A DNA stretch of 64,000 nucleotides from Patiria miniata (taxonomy: Eukaryota; Echinodermata; Asteroidea; Valvatida; Asterinidae). The notes under the pieces were generated by a model, which was not told the DNA's origin, ran no database searches, and saw only the letters and a program-made list of their open reading frames with translations. Made by a program: the position numbers and the translations under genes. Positions 10,911 to 22,279 of the stretch are shown here, piece after piece (the first letter of the stretch is position 1; each line of letters begins with the position of its first letter). The stretch spans positions 10,450,777 to 10,514,776 of the forward strand of contig NW_024037076.1 in the NCBI RefSeq assembly GCF_015706575.1, written 5' to 3'.

Positions 10911-11648
10911 ACCAATAATAAGCTACCTCGTAATTGAAAAGGCTATCATATCAAAAGTTTTCTAAAAAAGAGTCTGTCCATTGACTGATCGTTGGATATC
11001 GCCTACACGCATTTAGCAAGCCAGACGGAACATGAAAGGTATAAAATCACACGGTGTTAAATATTAGTATGATCTTTAATCCAAGTAAGTATTTTTTATA
11101 ATTTGGAACAAGTAAGTATTTTTGATAAAGGTCACTTTTTGGATAAATGCATATGATCCTCAATGATCCGTGGTCTGCGGGGTGATTCTGCCATTTCATT
11201 CCCAAAGCAGGACTAAAACTGTGATTGGTAAATTCGAATGCAGTGTTTTGTAATACAACAGCCGGTCGCGTTTAGCATAACCAAAGTACAGAGTGCGTGA
11301 CTACAACCCTTGTTGCTGTGTCTATAGGGCTTTATTGTCCATGACTATGACGCAACAACGAATAACCGAAGACCAAAATCTCGAGGTCAAGTTGCGGTTG
11401 TCATACATACTTATTCAGCAAATCTGCCTAAAATGGCGCCATCGAGCTGTATACTCCCCGGAGATTTGAGATGGTATGTTGAATGTTTATCATAAATACA
11501 CATCATCATCAAATACGGGGTTTTGTTGAAGCAACAATGAAAACCAAACCCGCACAAACACCAATTCGGTTCACAGACAAATATCACTGTGCACTGCGAC
11601 ACACAAGCACTGACATTGTAATTGTAATCCAGACACGTACTGGACTGA
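10911..11648. other. Non-coding, nothing recognised
   Basis: Apart from a short AAGTAAGTATTTTT duplication near 11083-11122, no structure or coding signal is visible. Confidence 0.4.
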
Positions 11649-11935
11649 ATACCCGAACATCATGCTATTCAAGTTGCTTGGGCGTTGCCAAGCTCGAACC
11701 GAGCGTTTTTGTTAGAGTGAAAATGAAAAACAACACTCAACCTTGAACACAACTCTGTTATTGGATCGAGAAAAAAACCTTCTACATTGTCAAGCCGCAA
11801 ACATAAAATTACCCGGACTGGAAGGCCAAGTGAGGCTTACGAATACCCGAACCTCATGCTATTCAAATTGCATGGGCGTTGCTCCGTTAAACTTTGGACA
11901 TGAACCGAGCGTTTCTGTAAGAGTAATATGTAAAA
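11649..11935 (+). repeat. Tandem-spaced duplication, ~196-bp offset
   Basis: The series ACCCGAACATCATGCTATTCA, TGGGCGTTGC and GAACCGAGCGTTT near 11649-11725 recurs near 11845-11925. The second copy has a ~20-bp insertion between the last two motifs. Confidence 0.7.
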
Positions 11936-12124
11936 TCTTAGAAATACAACATTTAGCCTTGAGCACATCTCTGCTAAAGGATAGGAAGCACAAACAAGAT
12001 GGCTGAATGAGACTGTGTATCACAATATACTGTTGGCAAGTTCCCAAGAAGTTCAAGAATTTCATTTTAAATGATATTGTCACCAACTGGGAGAGAACTT
12101 TGCAATAGCTGTAGAGCATGGGCC

Positions 12125-12451
12125 GCATCATAAGTCCAACGCCTCATAGTTCCGACGCTTCATAAGTCCGAAATTTCGGACTGATGAGGCGTCGGACTTA
12201 TGAGGCATACAATTTATTTATTCCGCCTCATAGGTCCGACGCCTCATAAGTCCGACGCCTCATAATTTCGACAACGGAAAAACGAAGCGTTTAATTTGTC
12301 GGACCTATGAGGCGTCGAGGCTATGAGGCGTCGGAGCTATGAGGCGTCGGACCTATGAGGCGTCGGACTTATGGGCCTTTATCGGTGTTCGGGGATGCGA
12401 CTTTGTCGGACTAATGAGGCATCGGACCTATGAGGCGTCGGACTTATGAGC
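12125..12451. repeat. Foldback array of 16-bp units in alternating orientations
   Basis: The unit is GCCTCATAAGTCCGAC (forward) or its complement GTCGGACTTATGAGGC (reverse). In order: three forward units (12125-12171); two reverse (about 12174-12206) joined through the palindrome TCCGAAATTTCGGA; an 18-bp spacer; three forward (12225-12272); a 25-bp spacer; five reverse (12298-12376); a spacer; three reverse (12405-12450). Units within each group abut without spacers and differ by one or two bases, often at the AAG/AGG/AGC core. Any forward group can pair with any reverse group. Confidence 0.9.
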
Positions 12452-12507
12452 GGACCCCGTAGAGCATACATGACGTCTTTCTTCACTTTGTGGGCGATTA
12501 TCAGCTT

Positions 12508-12571
12508 TTAACCCTAAAAGGGCCGGGTTATTTTGACCATCTCTCAGCCGGGGGAGGGGGCGGATTCCGCC
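12508..12571 (+). mobile_element. piggyBac-like MITE, left-end fragment
   Basis: Begins CCCTAAAAGGGCCGGG immediately after TTAA (12504-12507) and continues with GGTTATTTTGACCATCTCTC and a GGGGGCGGATTCCGCC segment. This is the same left end as the complete copies at 34156 and 42704. The right end is missing, and reverse-transcriptase-derived sequence follows. Confidence 0.75.
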
Positions 12572-12654
12572 AAATCTATTGATGTTATCAACACGTATCA
12601 ATGTAAATGTTTACACTGCCTCAGACAATTTTCTTTAACTCTTATATCATCAGC

Positions 12655-12990
12655 AAAACCAAATGTATGATGTTTGGGATCAAACCAAACTACGCCGTAT
12701 TGAGGAAAATACACATGTTACCACCAGCAATGTAGCCATTGATAAGCAACTTCAATTTAAATATGTAGGTGTCTGACTAGATCCATCTCTCATATCGAAT
12801 GCGCAAATCAGAAGGCTTGTGAAAAATGTCAACAAATGTGAGTGGGTTCTTCGTAGGAGACCCAGGATTATTTTACGAGCATAATTCTACTCTTGGATAG
12901 CACACTCTAAGTGGAAGAACAGATTTTTTTCACCTGACTACTTTAGTATTTTGGAGTTTAAAATCGAAGTTGCCTGTTTTTAATATTTTG
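12655..12990 (+). pseudogene. Dead non-LTR reverse transcriptase fragment
   Basis: The + strand reads KTKCMMFG, then after a one-base shift KLRRIEEN...TSNVAIDKQLQFKYVGV, an in-frame TGA, then LDPSLISNAQ and IRRLVKNVNK. This is the order seen after the catalytic box in LINE reverse transcriptases (KT.MMFG, F.YLGV.LDP.L, H...I...V.K). At least one frameshift and one stop are present, and only ~100 residues of thumb region survive. It differs in sequence from the fragment at 2.4-3.5 kb, so it is an independent element. Its 3' part is interrupted by the SINE that follows. Confidence 0.8.
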
Positions 12991-13250
12991 GGCACGTGTG
13001 GTCTAGCCGGACGAGCACAAGCTCCATGATCTGGATTGTGGGTTCTAGCCCCGCTGTGGTTATTCGTGTTGTGCCCTTGAGTAAGGTGCTTTTACCTCAA
13101 GTACTCCTCTCGAGTCAACCCAGGTGTTAAATGGGTATACCGGCATCATTCAATGGATGGAAGGTATACAGACTCGCTGTAGAGGAGGTGTGGCGATCCT
13201 CCACAGCAGCAGCACTCCGTTCCTGTGAACACAGGCTTATCCCCCTTTTA
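12991..13250 (+). mobile_element. tRNA-headed SINE
   Basis: A pol III A box (TGGTCTAGCCG, 12999-13009, fits TRGYNNANNNG) and a near-consensus B box (GGTTCTAGCCC, 13041-13051) are correctly spaced. The body contains TTGTGCCCTTGAGTAAGGTGC and GGTGTTAAATGGGTATACCGG, resembling the CCTTGGGCAAGG...AATGGGTA body of many animal SINEs. No terminal poly(A) is evident. It sits inside the reverse-transcriptase remnant. Confidence 0.7.
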
Positions 13251-14078
13251 TCATAGTCACTTATACAATATCAGGTCTGTCTCATAAGGTAACCAAGTTC
13301 CTCCTTTATCCAGAGTATAAGGCATCACGTGAAGTGAATTTATTCAATCACCTTCAGGCGACACGTAAACATCCTTTGCTTAGCATTCTAGCAATTTTTA
13401 AGCGCCATTTCAAAAATCTGATATTTTTGTTATATTTTATGTTACATGTAGGTAAAGTTTCAGTGTGAATACCCTCATTTTATTGCTCATTAACTTTTTG
13501 TTAAATAATGTTTTTATTGCTTTTTAGAAATAGTTATACAACCGAAAGTCTGTAATTGCTGTGCACCTTTAGAAACTGGTGTTCCTTTGAAAGGTTTCCT
13601 ACGATAAAAAAAACAATAATTACATCTGTTGCATTATGGCTACTCTAAACTGGCTTAATATAAGGCCGGGTCAACTGACAGGTTTCTGTATGTCCTTGTT
13701 TCTGATATCAAACTTGTGTGTGCATTCATAGTACGTTGCCTTAGTGACGGTCTAGTTTGTCAAATGAAGATCAAAATACTTGCACAACAGTTTCACGTGA
13801 GAAACGGGAGTCAACACGATTGAAAGTACGTGAGGTGAGGCACATAATGCATATTGACACTTGATCACGTAGCCTTCTATTATATTCAACGCGAGGAAAT
13901 TTTGAAAAGCTTGGGGCCGAGCCATTCAAATATCATTGGGTTTTGCGCTGAACTTTAACCCGGAGCTTGGCTTTTTATTTTGTCAAAACCAAACCAAATA
14001 TTTACCGCCAGAATTCCATTCTGGAAAAAGGAGATCAAGTTTGCTGTGGAAAAATGATAACACATCAAGCTAATGTCC
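13251..14078. other. Non-coding, nothing recognised
   Basis: Possibly residual LINE sequence at its start. No motif could be supported. Confidence 0.35.
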
Positions 14079-14082
14079 TTAA

Positions 14083-14586
14083 AGGAGGCATGCAGTGAAG
14101 ATTCTGCTCATCTTGTTTTCATGCAAATCAATATGTGTTGCAACAATATATAGAAGATATAATACTTGTTTCCATAATATGAAGTGACAAGGAAGTGGTA
14201 GTTTTTTTAATCATTAGAATCATTTCATTAGTACATGCAAAAGAGTGCTATTCTGCTTTTGTTAGTCTTTCAAAATTACCCAAAAATAAATATTGGCAAC
14301 TACTTTTTCCCAACAAACTGTTTAACATGATACACAAGTAAAAAGTGGAACTTTTATAAAACAAGGAGAGAACATGAAGATAAATTTGTACACAAAGCTG
14401 TGAAGTAAACACTGTTTTGCCTTAAATGACATACGCTTTCACTCATGAATATTTGCATAAAAAACTAAAATGTAGAGAAATTCTCCCTTTTATTGCTACA
14501 AAGTAGGTAGAAAATCATAGTTACATGGCAAAAAAAATTGTTTTAAATGCTTTTCAGGTAAAAAAAAATCATATAACAGGTTCCCT
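14083..14586. mobile_element. Candidate TTAA-flanked MITE
   Basis: TTAA followed by AGGAGGCATG (14079 onward) and a distal AACAGGTTCCCT before TTAA (14587-14590) suggest short inverted ends with a TTAA duplication. Internal sequence is AT-rich and non-coding. The terminal match is short and imperfect, so this is tentative. Confidence 0.4.
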
Positions 14587-14590
14587 TTAA

Positions 14591-16477
14591 AAGATAATTT
14601 CTACAAAGTAAGACTGTCTAGTGACTAATTTGCAGTCAGGTCATAAAACAAAAGAAGATCCAAGAAACCTTAACCGAGCCAAAAGTAGCCCAAATAAGTG
14701 TGAGCACTCATATAAAGGGGAAGATGCTTGTACTATGCTGAATATGATAAGCCATACGGCAGATAGCTTGAAGTACAGATGTGGACGGCTAGAAATGCCT
14801 ATTTATTTTTATTTTTCCTCATTTTAATTTCCGCATTCACTTGAGTTTGCCCTGTTTGGCCAATCCCGAATGCGCCAGTCAAGCGAGACTAGTACGTGCA
14901 ACCCAGACAAGTACTGTTTTGTGGTGGGATAGAGTGCAATAACCACCACGACCACAATAAAGAATAGCTTTGCTAAAAGGCACCAGCATGGAAATGATTC
15001 AATCAACCCCTTGCTCAACACTCCTACAATGAAGGGACAAGTTTTCCAATTTGGTCTAATCATGTGTCTAATCGTGCGCAACCTCGCATATGTACGCTGC
15101 CACAAGCTGCCCTCTCTCCCTGGTGCAGGATCATTGCAAGTTGAATGATCTTGCAAATGAATTTAAAAACCTTCTTCCGCAAACGCATCATACACTCTGT
15201 GCAAAGTTGTCCTTTCAGTCAAAATCAATCAATCAGTCAAAAGCAAAGCTCCCAGCCTATATGAAGCACGACTGACAGCCTGTGATTGTTCATGTGACTT
15301 GAAACAGCTATGCTTTGACCGTAGGTGATTGATAAGCAAGCTGTGGCTACCACTTGCCTGTTTTTGCCTGTTAACTGAATTTGTCTTGGTTGAATTGACT
15401 AGCCTGTGTAAAAGGCATGGCAGGGAAATAGGATTGATTTGTTGACTGTCCGTGTCTGTTCAGACAGCAGGAGGCCTAGGGTTCGCTCGCCTGTAACGCT
15501 ATACGCATCGCAGCGGCTTTCCCACGGCCGCTACGCTGGCGATCAACCGTGGCAGCCATAATCCCATCAGCACCTCGTTAACACCATACACACACATTTT
15601 TTCTCTGCAAATAATAGCTGCATGGGTGCAAACGGAATTAATTCGTTGTGGCGTGAGATCGAAACATGGGCCTACATGGGTTTTTGTCAAAGTTGGAATG
15701 TTAAAATCTGATCCATCCAACATGCAGTCTTACACTTATATAAATTATGAGCAAAATGGAAAGGTGGTGATTGTTATAATAATTCACAATGAACGTTAAA
15801 TAACATGATACACGTTGAAATTAAATCGCCCAGTACACGTTATACTCGCTATTGCGGAATACACTAAGCAATTCGCCTTGGCATGTACTATTAATCGAGA
15901 TTGGCAGTAGACCCAGCGAACGAGGTTAAATAATAATTTTCCATCGAGGAGCAAATACTTGCATATCTGTTTGTGTCTGAAGGGGATGATCCTACAGCCC
16001 ATCCCGGGAAAAAAATTAGAGAAAATATCGCCCTCGTTCTAGTACAGGAAGACACAATAACAAGTTTTTCTTTTTTACATTTTGTTGAGAACAGTTGCCG
16101 GAAAAGAACAAAAATGAGTTTTGAAAAATAAAAGCCTTCATGGTGGCTCAACAATGATGCAAACACGCGAGTCACGCCCAATGGCAAGGTTGAGTTTTTT
16201 TCTTGTTTTTTTTTTATACGGGAGCTTTAAAACCAAACTTGAACATGATCCCTGAATGCTTAAAAAGATGTGAGCTGGATGATTGGTTAATTTATCAGGT
16301 ATTTTAAGTAATTTTCGTGCAATGTTTGGGGGGGGGGGGAGAGTCATCACTTCTGTAAATTTATTTATCAACAATTTTTGGATACGGTCTCTGAATTCAT
16401 TAGTGCCAATGCGATATGAAAAAAAAACACACTTAATCTGTTGATGTACCTTTCGAGTTGCCCCCCCCCCCCCTCTG
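14591..16477. other. Non-coding stretch upstream of the signal-peptide exon
   Basis: Contains short G and C homopolymers (about 16327 and 16461). No recognisable exon, RNA gene or repeat pair was found. Part of it may hold the promoter of the gene starting at 16788. Confidence 0.4.
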
Positions 16478-16485
16478 TGACGTCA
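16478..16485. promoter_or_regulatory. Consensus CRE (TGACGTCA) upstream of exon 1
   Basis: A perfect TGACGTCA palindrome lies 303 bp before the first in-frame ATG of the signal-peptide exon, next to ATGCATATTTT. It could bind CREB/ATF factors. The same octamer occurs in the 171-bp repeats elsewhere, so location near a gene start is the only supporting context. Confidence 0.3.
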
Positions 16486-16787
16486 TGCATATTTTTTGTA
16501 AGGAATTAAAAGGAAAATAAAAAGTTGAAAAGATCCGGAGTCGCATGCTCTGCAAATGCTTGACAATCGCATTCGGAGCTGTCCATCACAGACGGGGGAG
16601 GGGTTTTAGGATCTAAGCCCCAATATATGTTGTGTCGCCTTGGTGACATGCCCAGACCGTTCCTAGATTGCAGCTCGGACCAGAGTGTTACCTGTACGTG
16701 GCCGGATCGTTTAATTCACAGTGCTACAGCGGGATTTCAGGGCGAATTTTAAGGCAGGGCCATCGCCGGCCAACCCAGGCGAGCAAG

Positions 16788-16863
16788 ATGCGTCAACGAC
16801 GGAGTTCGGAGGCGCTCTTCATGGCCTTTTTGCTTTTTGTCGTAACCATCCAAGCGTCAGCTG
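16788..16863 (+). CDS. Signal-peptide first exon of a secreted or membrane protein
   Basis: The first in-frame ATG has A at -3, a fair Kozak context. The 25 complete codons form a classic signal peptide: basic n-region (Arg2, Arg4, Arg5), hydrophobic core from Ala9 to Ile21 rich in Leu, Phe and Val, and a polar c-region with Ala-Ser-Ala at 23-25 suiting cleavage before Gly26. The exon ends after the first base of the Gly codon (phase 1) at GCTG|gtaagt, a consensus donor; read through, the frame stops two codons later. Phase 1 just after the signal peptide is the usual arrangement for secreted modular proteins. The next recognisable compatible exon is 45029-45247. The 5' end of the exon (UTR) is not determinable. 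The protein family cannot be named from the signal peptide. Confidence 0.72.
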
Positions 16864-17199
16864 GTAAGTTCTGATTTCAGCTTGCAAGATAATTCGACTT
16901 TGACTGTTGTTCCCAAATCCAACCATGAAAGGACGTTAGTGTTTCCTTTGAACGGTGCTTTGGAAAAACTCTTTAATTAAGGCTGTTTGAGGACTTTTTG
17001 GATTCACCTGCAGACATTGGAATTCAATGTAATTATTTAGCAAGAGCACTTACGTTTTCGAGAGATAGGCAGGTTCGCTATTTTTATCCGACAGATCAAA
17101 GACAGCCAATGGGATGAATGAATCTGTATTAATTGGAATTTACAAACTCGACAATATATGCCGTCCAATTAAAAGTGTCTTTTTTCTCTCGATATGCAA
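16864..17199. other. Intron start, nothing recognised
   Basis: AT-rich sequence with no repeat partner detected. Confidence 0.4.
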
Positions 17200-18038
17200 G
17201 CCTTTAATCGAAAGTGTTACACAGAAACTGTTTAAAATGTAACAAGACAGTAATGAAGCTTACTTTCCCAACATTCCGGCACCCACCCTTGCAACCCGGC
17301 ACCAACCCCGCCGCTGCCACTCGTTTCACGTGATTTGCGATGCTCTTCGCGGTATAATAACTCCCAGCATCATCCCTCGTATTTTATTGGTAATTTTTAC
17401 AATGACGTAGGTTAGTGGACGTCGCCAGCATTTTTGTAGGGTGGCGGGCAAGCACATTTTGTCCACAAATGGTTCTACTTTCGCTAGCATATTCTCAGCT
17501 AATTATTTTCCTAGGGTTGGTGGAGGAGGGGGAGGGGGCATTAGATCACCCCACCCCAATCGAACCCCTGCAGGCGCACAATTTGTTAAATTTGTGTTAA
17601 ATTAATAGCAAATATGACTTCCACACATCTTTTTTCTTCTTCTTTTTTTTCTCCCTTTTTTTCGGTCCCCCCCCCCATGTCCACTCCCCCCTCATGCGTA
17701 GGGTCAAATTGAAATTGCTTTCCTCAAAAACCTACAGAAACATGTTTTTGAATGAAAAACAACATTTTTGACGCCTTTTCCTACTTTAGTTGAACAAAAC
17801 ACCCACGCGAACTAGCAGCTGATCACCCTAAGGTTGTTGTGGGCTTCGAGTTTTTCATTTTTGTTGATGAAGTCTTAAAAAGAACCAGTGTGCACAAGCT
17901 TGGCAGTGTAGTCCCAAGTGTTCCAAAGTGAGTTTAATTAAACGCATTCAATCTCTGATGGAACTGTTCAAGCGACTCTTTTAAAATTGTGTTCAGCAGA
18001 TCACGTAAATTAAATAATTCATAATATGTTTTTTTTTA

Positions 18039-18699
18039 ACAATTCGTCACCGACACCACGAAGTAACACTCTACCGTGTTAAACCATACTTTTTTTTCGA
18101 TGTTCAGTTTTTTTGGATTGTTAAACATTATTCATCAAGGGCTACCATTGCACGAAGTTTCAAAGCTTCTAGAGCTTTACTTTAATAATTACGCTAAGTG
18201 TCCATGGCAACTTTTACGCAAAAGTGACAATTTTCCTTTTCACGAAGTAACACCCAAGTTCCATTTACCATTGCAATGCATGGCGCGCACTCTGCTCATA
18301 AGTGAGCAAAAACGTTTTCACGAAGTAACACTCTTCTGGTAATAAGTTGTATGAGCGCGCGCGCTGACCTGAAGTTGCACTTTTCTCGTGTTGAATACAT
18401 TGCAGAGTGTTACTTCGTGATAACGAAAATTTACAGTTTCGCAGCCTTTTCGGTTTCACGAACTAACACCCATCTTTTTTCTCTTATTTCTTGTTTATTT
18501 AATACACAATCGGATGAAAAACAGCAGATTTAATACATTCAATTCATCAAGTGTCCACAACGAGAAACCCAACTGAAAATACTCTGTCGTTTTGACGCAA
18601 ATTGTTGTGTTGACGCAACTTTAGTAGCCGTTTTCTCCGATTGCTAGTTTTTACTGGTATGTAGATGGATGTTACTTCGTGGTGTCGGTGACGAATTGT
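18039..18699. mobile_element. TIR element with subterminal 13-mer repeats
   Basis: Perfect 29-bp terminal inverted repeats (ACAATTCGTCACCGACACC... and its complement) define a 661-bp element. Inside, the motif CACGAAGTAACAC recurs. Direct copies lie near 18056, 18151 (degenerate), 18241, 18319 and 18457 (one mismatch); reverse copies near 18404 and 18671. Clustered subterminal motifs are typical of transposase-binding sites in several DNA transposon superfamilies. It lies inside block B, where the corresponding position in the copy near 50.1 kb has no such insert. No coding capacity. Superfamily unknown. Confidence 0.8.
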
Positions 18700-18904
18700 G
18701 TGATATAAAAGGCCCTGAGATCTCTTTAAATTGTATTTAGTTACCCTAAATAATTCATGTTAAAAAAAGAATCTGTGTCATCTCTGCGTGACCTCCGTTT
18801 GATATTTGTTAGGTGAGCAGCATTGCCATTTCTGCCAATACTGTGTCTTTGTGTGTGACTCTGACTGCGCCTTTGAACAAAGATGGAAAAACCGCCAGCC
18901 CATT

Positions 18905-18980
18905 TGGGGCCGGCCTGATAGCTCATTTGGATAAAAAACCGATATGGTACCTAGAGGTCGCAGGTTCTGAACAAGAGACA
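18905..18980 (+). mobile_element. tRNA-like SINE head within block B, copy 1
   Basis: GGCCGGCCTGATAGCTCATT contains an A box (TAGCTCATTTG, 18919-18929). The downstream GAGGTCGCAGGTTCTGAAC resembles a degraded B box. The layout matches the TAGCTCAGTTGG...GGTCGCAGGTTCGA pattern of tRNA-derived SINEs. It occurs at the same place in three other block B copies. Confidence 0.6.
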
Positions 18981-18989
18981 ACTTTGGGT

Positions 18990-19305
18990 AAACGGTGTGC
19001 GTTCTTTCAGCAAAAACGAAAACAAATCACAGAAATTATGTATGTGATTTTTTTTTCGTTTTGCTGAAAGAACCCAGGCCGTTTTGTTTGTGATCCATGG
19101 ACAAAACTTTAAAATGGTGGTTGTGTTTAAAATATCGTAAATTGAAATGTACATGTGTGATTTGAATGATTCATGAACTAGAAGAAAGCTTATGAATTGG
19201 GCTTTTAGATTGGGAATTAGATTTTGCAAGTGCTACATTTTAGAACTTCACTAAAATGGTCCCGACATTTGGGTTTCATTGTTGTTGTTTTTACTCACCC
19301 TGTAG
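18990..19305. mobile_element. Tc1/mariner-like long-arm MITE, copy 1 (left arm truncated)
   Basis: The right arm ends TTTTTACTCACCCTG followed by TA, complementary to the CAGGGTGAGTAAAAA left end (after TA) of the copy at 44442. The centre is a hairpin built on GTTCTTTCAGCAAAA(A)CG and its complement (18998-19070). CAGGGTG ends flanked by TA suggest a Tc1/mariner-type non-autonomous element. Confidence 0.65.
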
Positions 19306-19692
19306 TTTTGCATTCCCTTTGCTATTTCCGACTTAAAAGCCAACACATACCGTTTCTAAATATTGTTATGTTAATAGCAATAAGCTCTACGCTTTTGATT
19401 GATACATCACTCGACGAAAACAAATTGGGCCGTGTTTAATTATTGAATAAACACTTTAAAATTTCGCATTATTGGCTGCCACATATTCATTCCGTTCGGG
19501 CGGGGTAGGTGGTTCCCGCCCCTCAATGCAGCATCGATAATGTATGGACCGGTAGCCAGTCTGCTTGCAGAGCAAAAACTCGTTCTTTAGAGCGTGGCAG
19601 ACGTCCCAAAAAGGAAAACCGAAAGATTTGTTGTAGAGCACGGCGAACGCAGATTTAATGGTGGGGTAGAACACATTCAATCTGTGATGGAA

Positions 19693-19806
19693 CCACCCAT
19701 CAGTCAGTTTTGTCGGCAAAATCAGGGTGCTGTCGGCAAATTTGAAAATGAAGATTGGAGAAGGAAGGGGAAAGGAAGAAAGAAGATCAAAAAATGGAGA
19801 ATGTGA
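19693..19806 (+). repeat. Block B module with conserved short frame, copy 1
   Basis: Encodes SQFCRQNQGAVGK followed by a Lys/Arg-rich tail ending KKWRM and a stop (TGA). The copy at 55228-55339 keeps the frame, with SQFYRQNLGAVGK and the same KKWRM ending before a different stop (TAA). The opposite strand is also open in both. Function unknown; could be a relic of a transposon gene. Confidence 0.4.
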
Positions 19807-19929
19807 ATAATAAACACCGCTGCTCAAAACCCCGCGAAGCTAAAATCCAGTTCTGAAACCCATGGCAAAAGACTGTACATTCTGTCATGTCGGCACGAGG
19901 CTGCCGTGCGAGGTCGCTTAATACGGCGG

Positions 19930-20115
19930 TTGACAGCTACAGCTGTGTAAAACACAAGCACGTGCACGATTGCAGGCAGTTACGAATTGAGCTGATTCTT
20001 AATGACCACTCAATATCATGGATCCAGCTAAAGAGGGCAACTCTCGAAAGAGGGTCAAGCTACAGTTTTGATGTGATGTTTGTGATGTACTTCAATGAGC
20101 CACCCTCATTTCCCT
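19930..20115 (+). pseudogene. Unidentified coding-like module 'LRI', copy 1
   Basis: Encodes QLRIELIL...QLKRATLERGSSYSF. It aligns with QLRIKLIL...KLKRANLERESSYSL at 57597-57700 and with a frame-disrupted copy at 55495-55610. Three copies with a shared peptide suggest descent from a real coding sequence. I do not recognise the family. Confidence 0.4.
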
Positions 20116-20504
20116 ATACACGTCGTCGAGCACATTTCATTCAAAAAGTCAGGGAAAGTGGCCAGGAAATGCCTCAGATTGCGCAACATAGCGTCAAAAT
20201 CCAAAACTTTAGGACTTTTAGACACCCCCCCCCCCCCGTCTGGGAACAGGGAACGGGCCTGAACAAGGTATGCGCACATGTAACACGCAGTTTTGTAACA
20301 TGCAAATGTCCTAAACTTTTCAAAATGATAGGGCCAAATTTTGATGATTTACTTGAACTTTGTAAAAGTTGAACTTTTCCACTGAAAAATACATCCTTTC
20401 AAAGTAATCAACATAATAACTATTCATAATATTTGTGTAATTTGAGGAATTAGCAGAAGAGTTAAAGGGATCACTTGGGCGGAAATTATCAATTACACTC
20501 ATTT

Positions 20505-20590
20505 TGCGTGACGGTCCGTCGGCAAATGTCATGATGGCAACACCCCCCCCCCCCCCCGGTTCAAAATGGTCTAGCGACGCCCGTTACTTT
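20505..20590 (+). repeat. GACGGTCCGTCGGCA module with C-run, copy 1
   Basis: GCGTGACGGTCCGTCGGCA, a C homopolymer and ATGGTCTAGCGACGCCC. The same series occurs at 56010-56095 and 58212-58305, with C-runs of different length. Confidence 0.7.
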
Positions 20591-20734
20591 GGCACGATAC
20601 TGGTTCTTTCTCACCAGTCTCTCTATTAATATAATGGGTGACATTTATGTAGATGCTGTAGGGAGGGAGGACAATGGTGACGGGAACCACCTCCTGACCG
20701 CTCTAAAATATTTGGGAAATTAAGGAATGTATGG

Positions 20735-20990
20735 TCCGCCCATAAAGGGCCAATATCTTGGCCCTTAGAGCTGCCATAAGAGCTACCCTATATTTTACCC
20801 AGATGTTAGCCCGGGTGGGCCCCTGATCTAACCCATATGGGTTAACTTGGCTTGCCTATGTGGGTCCAACCTGGATCTTGGGTGCAGAATCCTTGGGGGC
20901 CCATATGGGTCCGCCCACATATGGGACCCATATCTTGGCCCAGATGGAACCCATATGCTACCCATATGGGCTTGCTACCTGCGTAACTGG
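20735..20990. repeat. CCCATATGGG-rich repeat
   Basis: Multiple occurrences of CCCATAT/ATATGGG within GGGCCCATATGGGTCCG-like sequence, closing with GGCTTGCTACCTG(G/C)GTAACTGGGGA. Related segments are at 21730-21880 and 56190-56490. Local palindromes are abundant. Confidence 0.7.
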
Positions 20991-21560
20991 GGAATTTTAC
21001 CAACGTAAATTTAGAGTTATTTAATCAGGAAATATACTGTCTTGTTTTTGAATTGTAACTCAATCTTTAAGAATCAAGTTAAATCTTAGTGATTCATGTG
21101 ATATTCTAATTAAGTCCTGGTTTCCATCTTCAATAAAATGTGTGTTTTGTCCGAGTGCATGATCCGAACTTAAATGTAGGATGGACCTGCCACACACACA
21201 TACACACAGTGACAATACTGGCCAGAAGTGGGATCCTTACATTAACAACAATGCCTCTCCAGACTTTTATAGAATCACCAACAGCCGAAGCTGCGGGCAG
21301 CCCATGTCGAATGTTTTCTGGGATTTATTAATAAATAAATAAAAAAAAAAAGAATACATAAATAAATAAAACAATAAACAATAAAAAAAACCAACTAATT
21401 AAAACAAATAAAAATAGTAATAATAGTAAATTGTTTCGGGCCTGACCATGGCCGCTTGCGCACCGGAGGAACTTTTCTGGTTTAAAGCAAGAGTAGTGGC
21501 GTGCGAAGTACACTAAAAAAGTTGGACTATGCCATATTGTGCAATGGTAAGAATAAGTGA

Positions 21561-21616
21561 GGTGGCAGATGGACTGTTCCATTTGCCTCGTGGAATGGAA
21601 CGTTCCATCTGTCACC
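21561..21616. repeat. Block B 24-bp-arm hairpin, copy 1
   Basis: GGTGGCAGATGGACTGTTCC / GGAACGTTCCATCTGTCACC around a GCCTCGTG-type loop. Equivalent hairpins are at 22932-22987, 26848-26903, 33661-33716 and 40167-40222. Confidence 0.85.
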
Positions 21617-22279
21617 AAAAGAAATTCTATTCATTACAAAGTGAAGCATCCATTACATGTATTTGTTAAGCACATGCGCAGTTGGCATAACGAACTTCAG
21701 CCAATATATTTTGCAATATTTTAAGATCTATTTTGAGGCCCACTTGGACCAGCCCAGTTAGTTATTACCCATTATGTTAGATCAGGGCAAGATCAGGGTC
21801 CGCCCATATAGGACCCGTATCTAGGCCCGGATAGGACCCATATAATATGCTATAGGTTTGCTACCTGGGTAACTGGGAAATTCCATACGTAATCTTAGCG
21901 TTATTTAATCTTGTTTTTTGGAATTGTAACTCAATCTTCAATATACTTAATGTTTTGTCTGAGTGCATGATCCCAACTTAAGTGTAGGATGGACCTACCG
22001 CACACACAGTGGCAACACTGCCTAGAAGTTGGATCCTTACATTAACAACAATGCCTCTCCAGACTTTTATAGAACCACCCCCAACGGTAGCCGCGTGGCA
22101 TACAGCCCGTGTCGAATGTTTCCTGGGATTGGTATAGGGACAGGTCTATCGTACATCTTGACTTTTTTAACGGTCTGAAGGAAAAATGGCAACGCAATGA
22201 TACGGTACTAACCGCTATGCCAAACCCCATGACCATAACTCCCCCCACCCCCCCCCAAAAAAAAAGAACTTCTGGTTAA

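Noticed and set aside
12125..12451. CRISPR array
   Set aside because: Units abut without unique spacers, occur in both orientations, and the genome is animal.
20735..20990. CCCATATGGG motifs as SRF (CArG) boxes
   Set aside because: A CArG box needs six A/T bases between CC and GG; these have only four.
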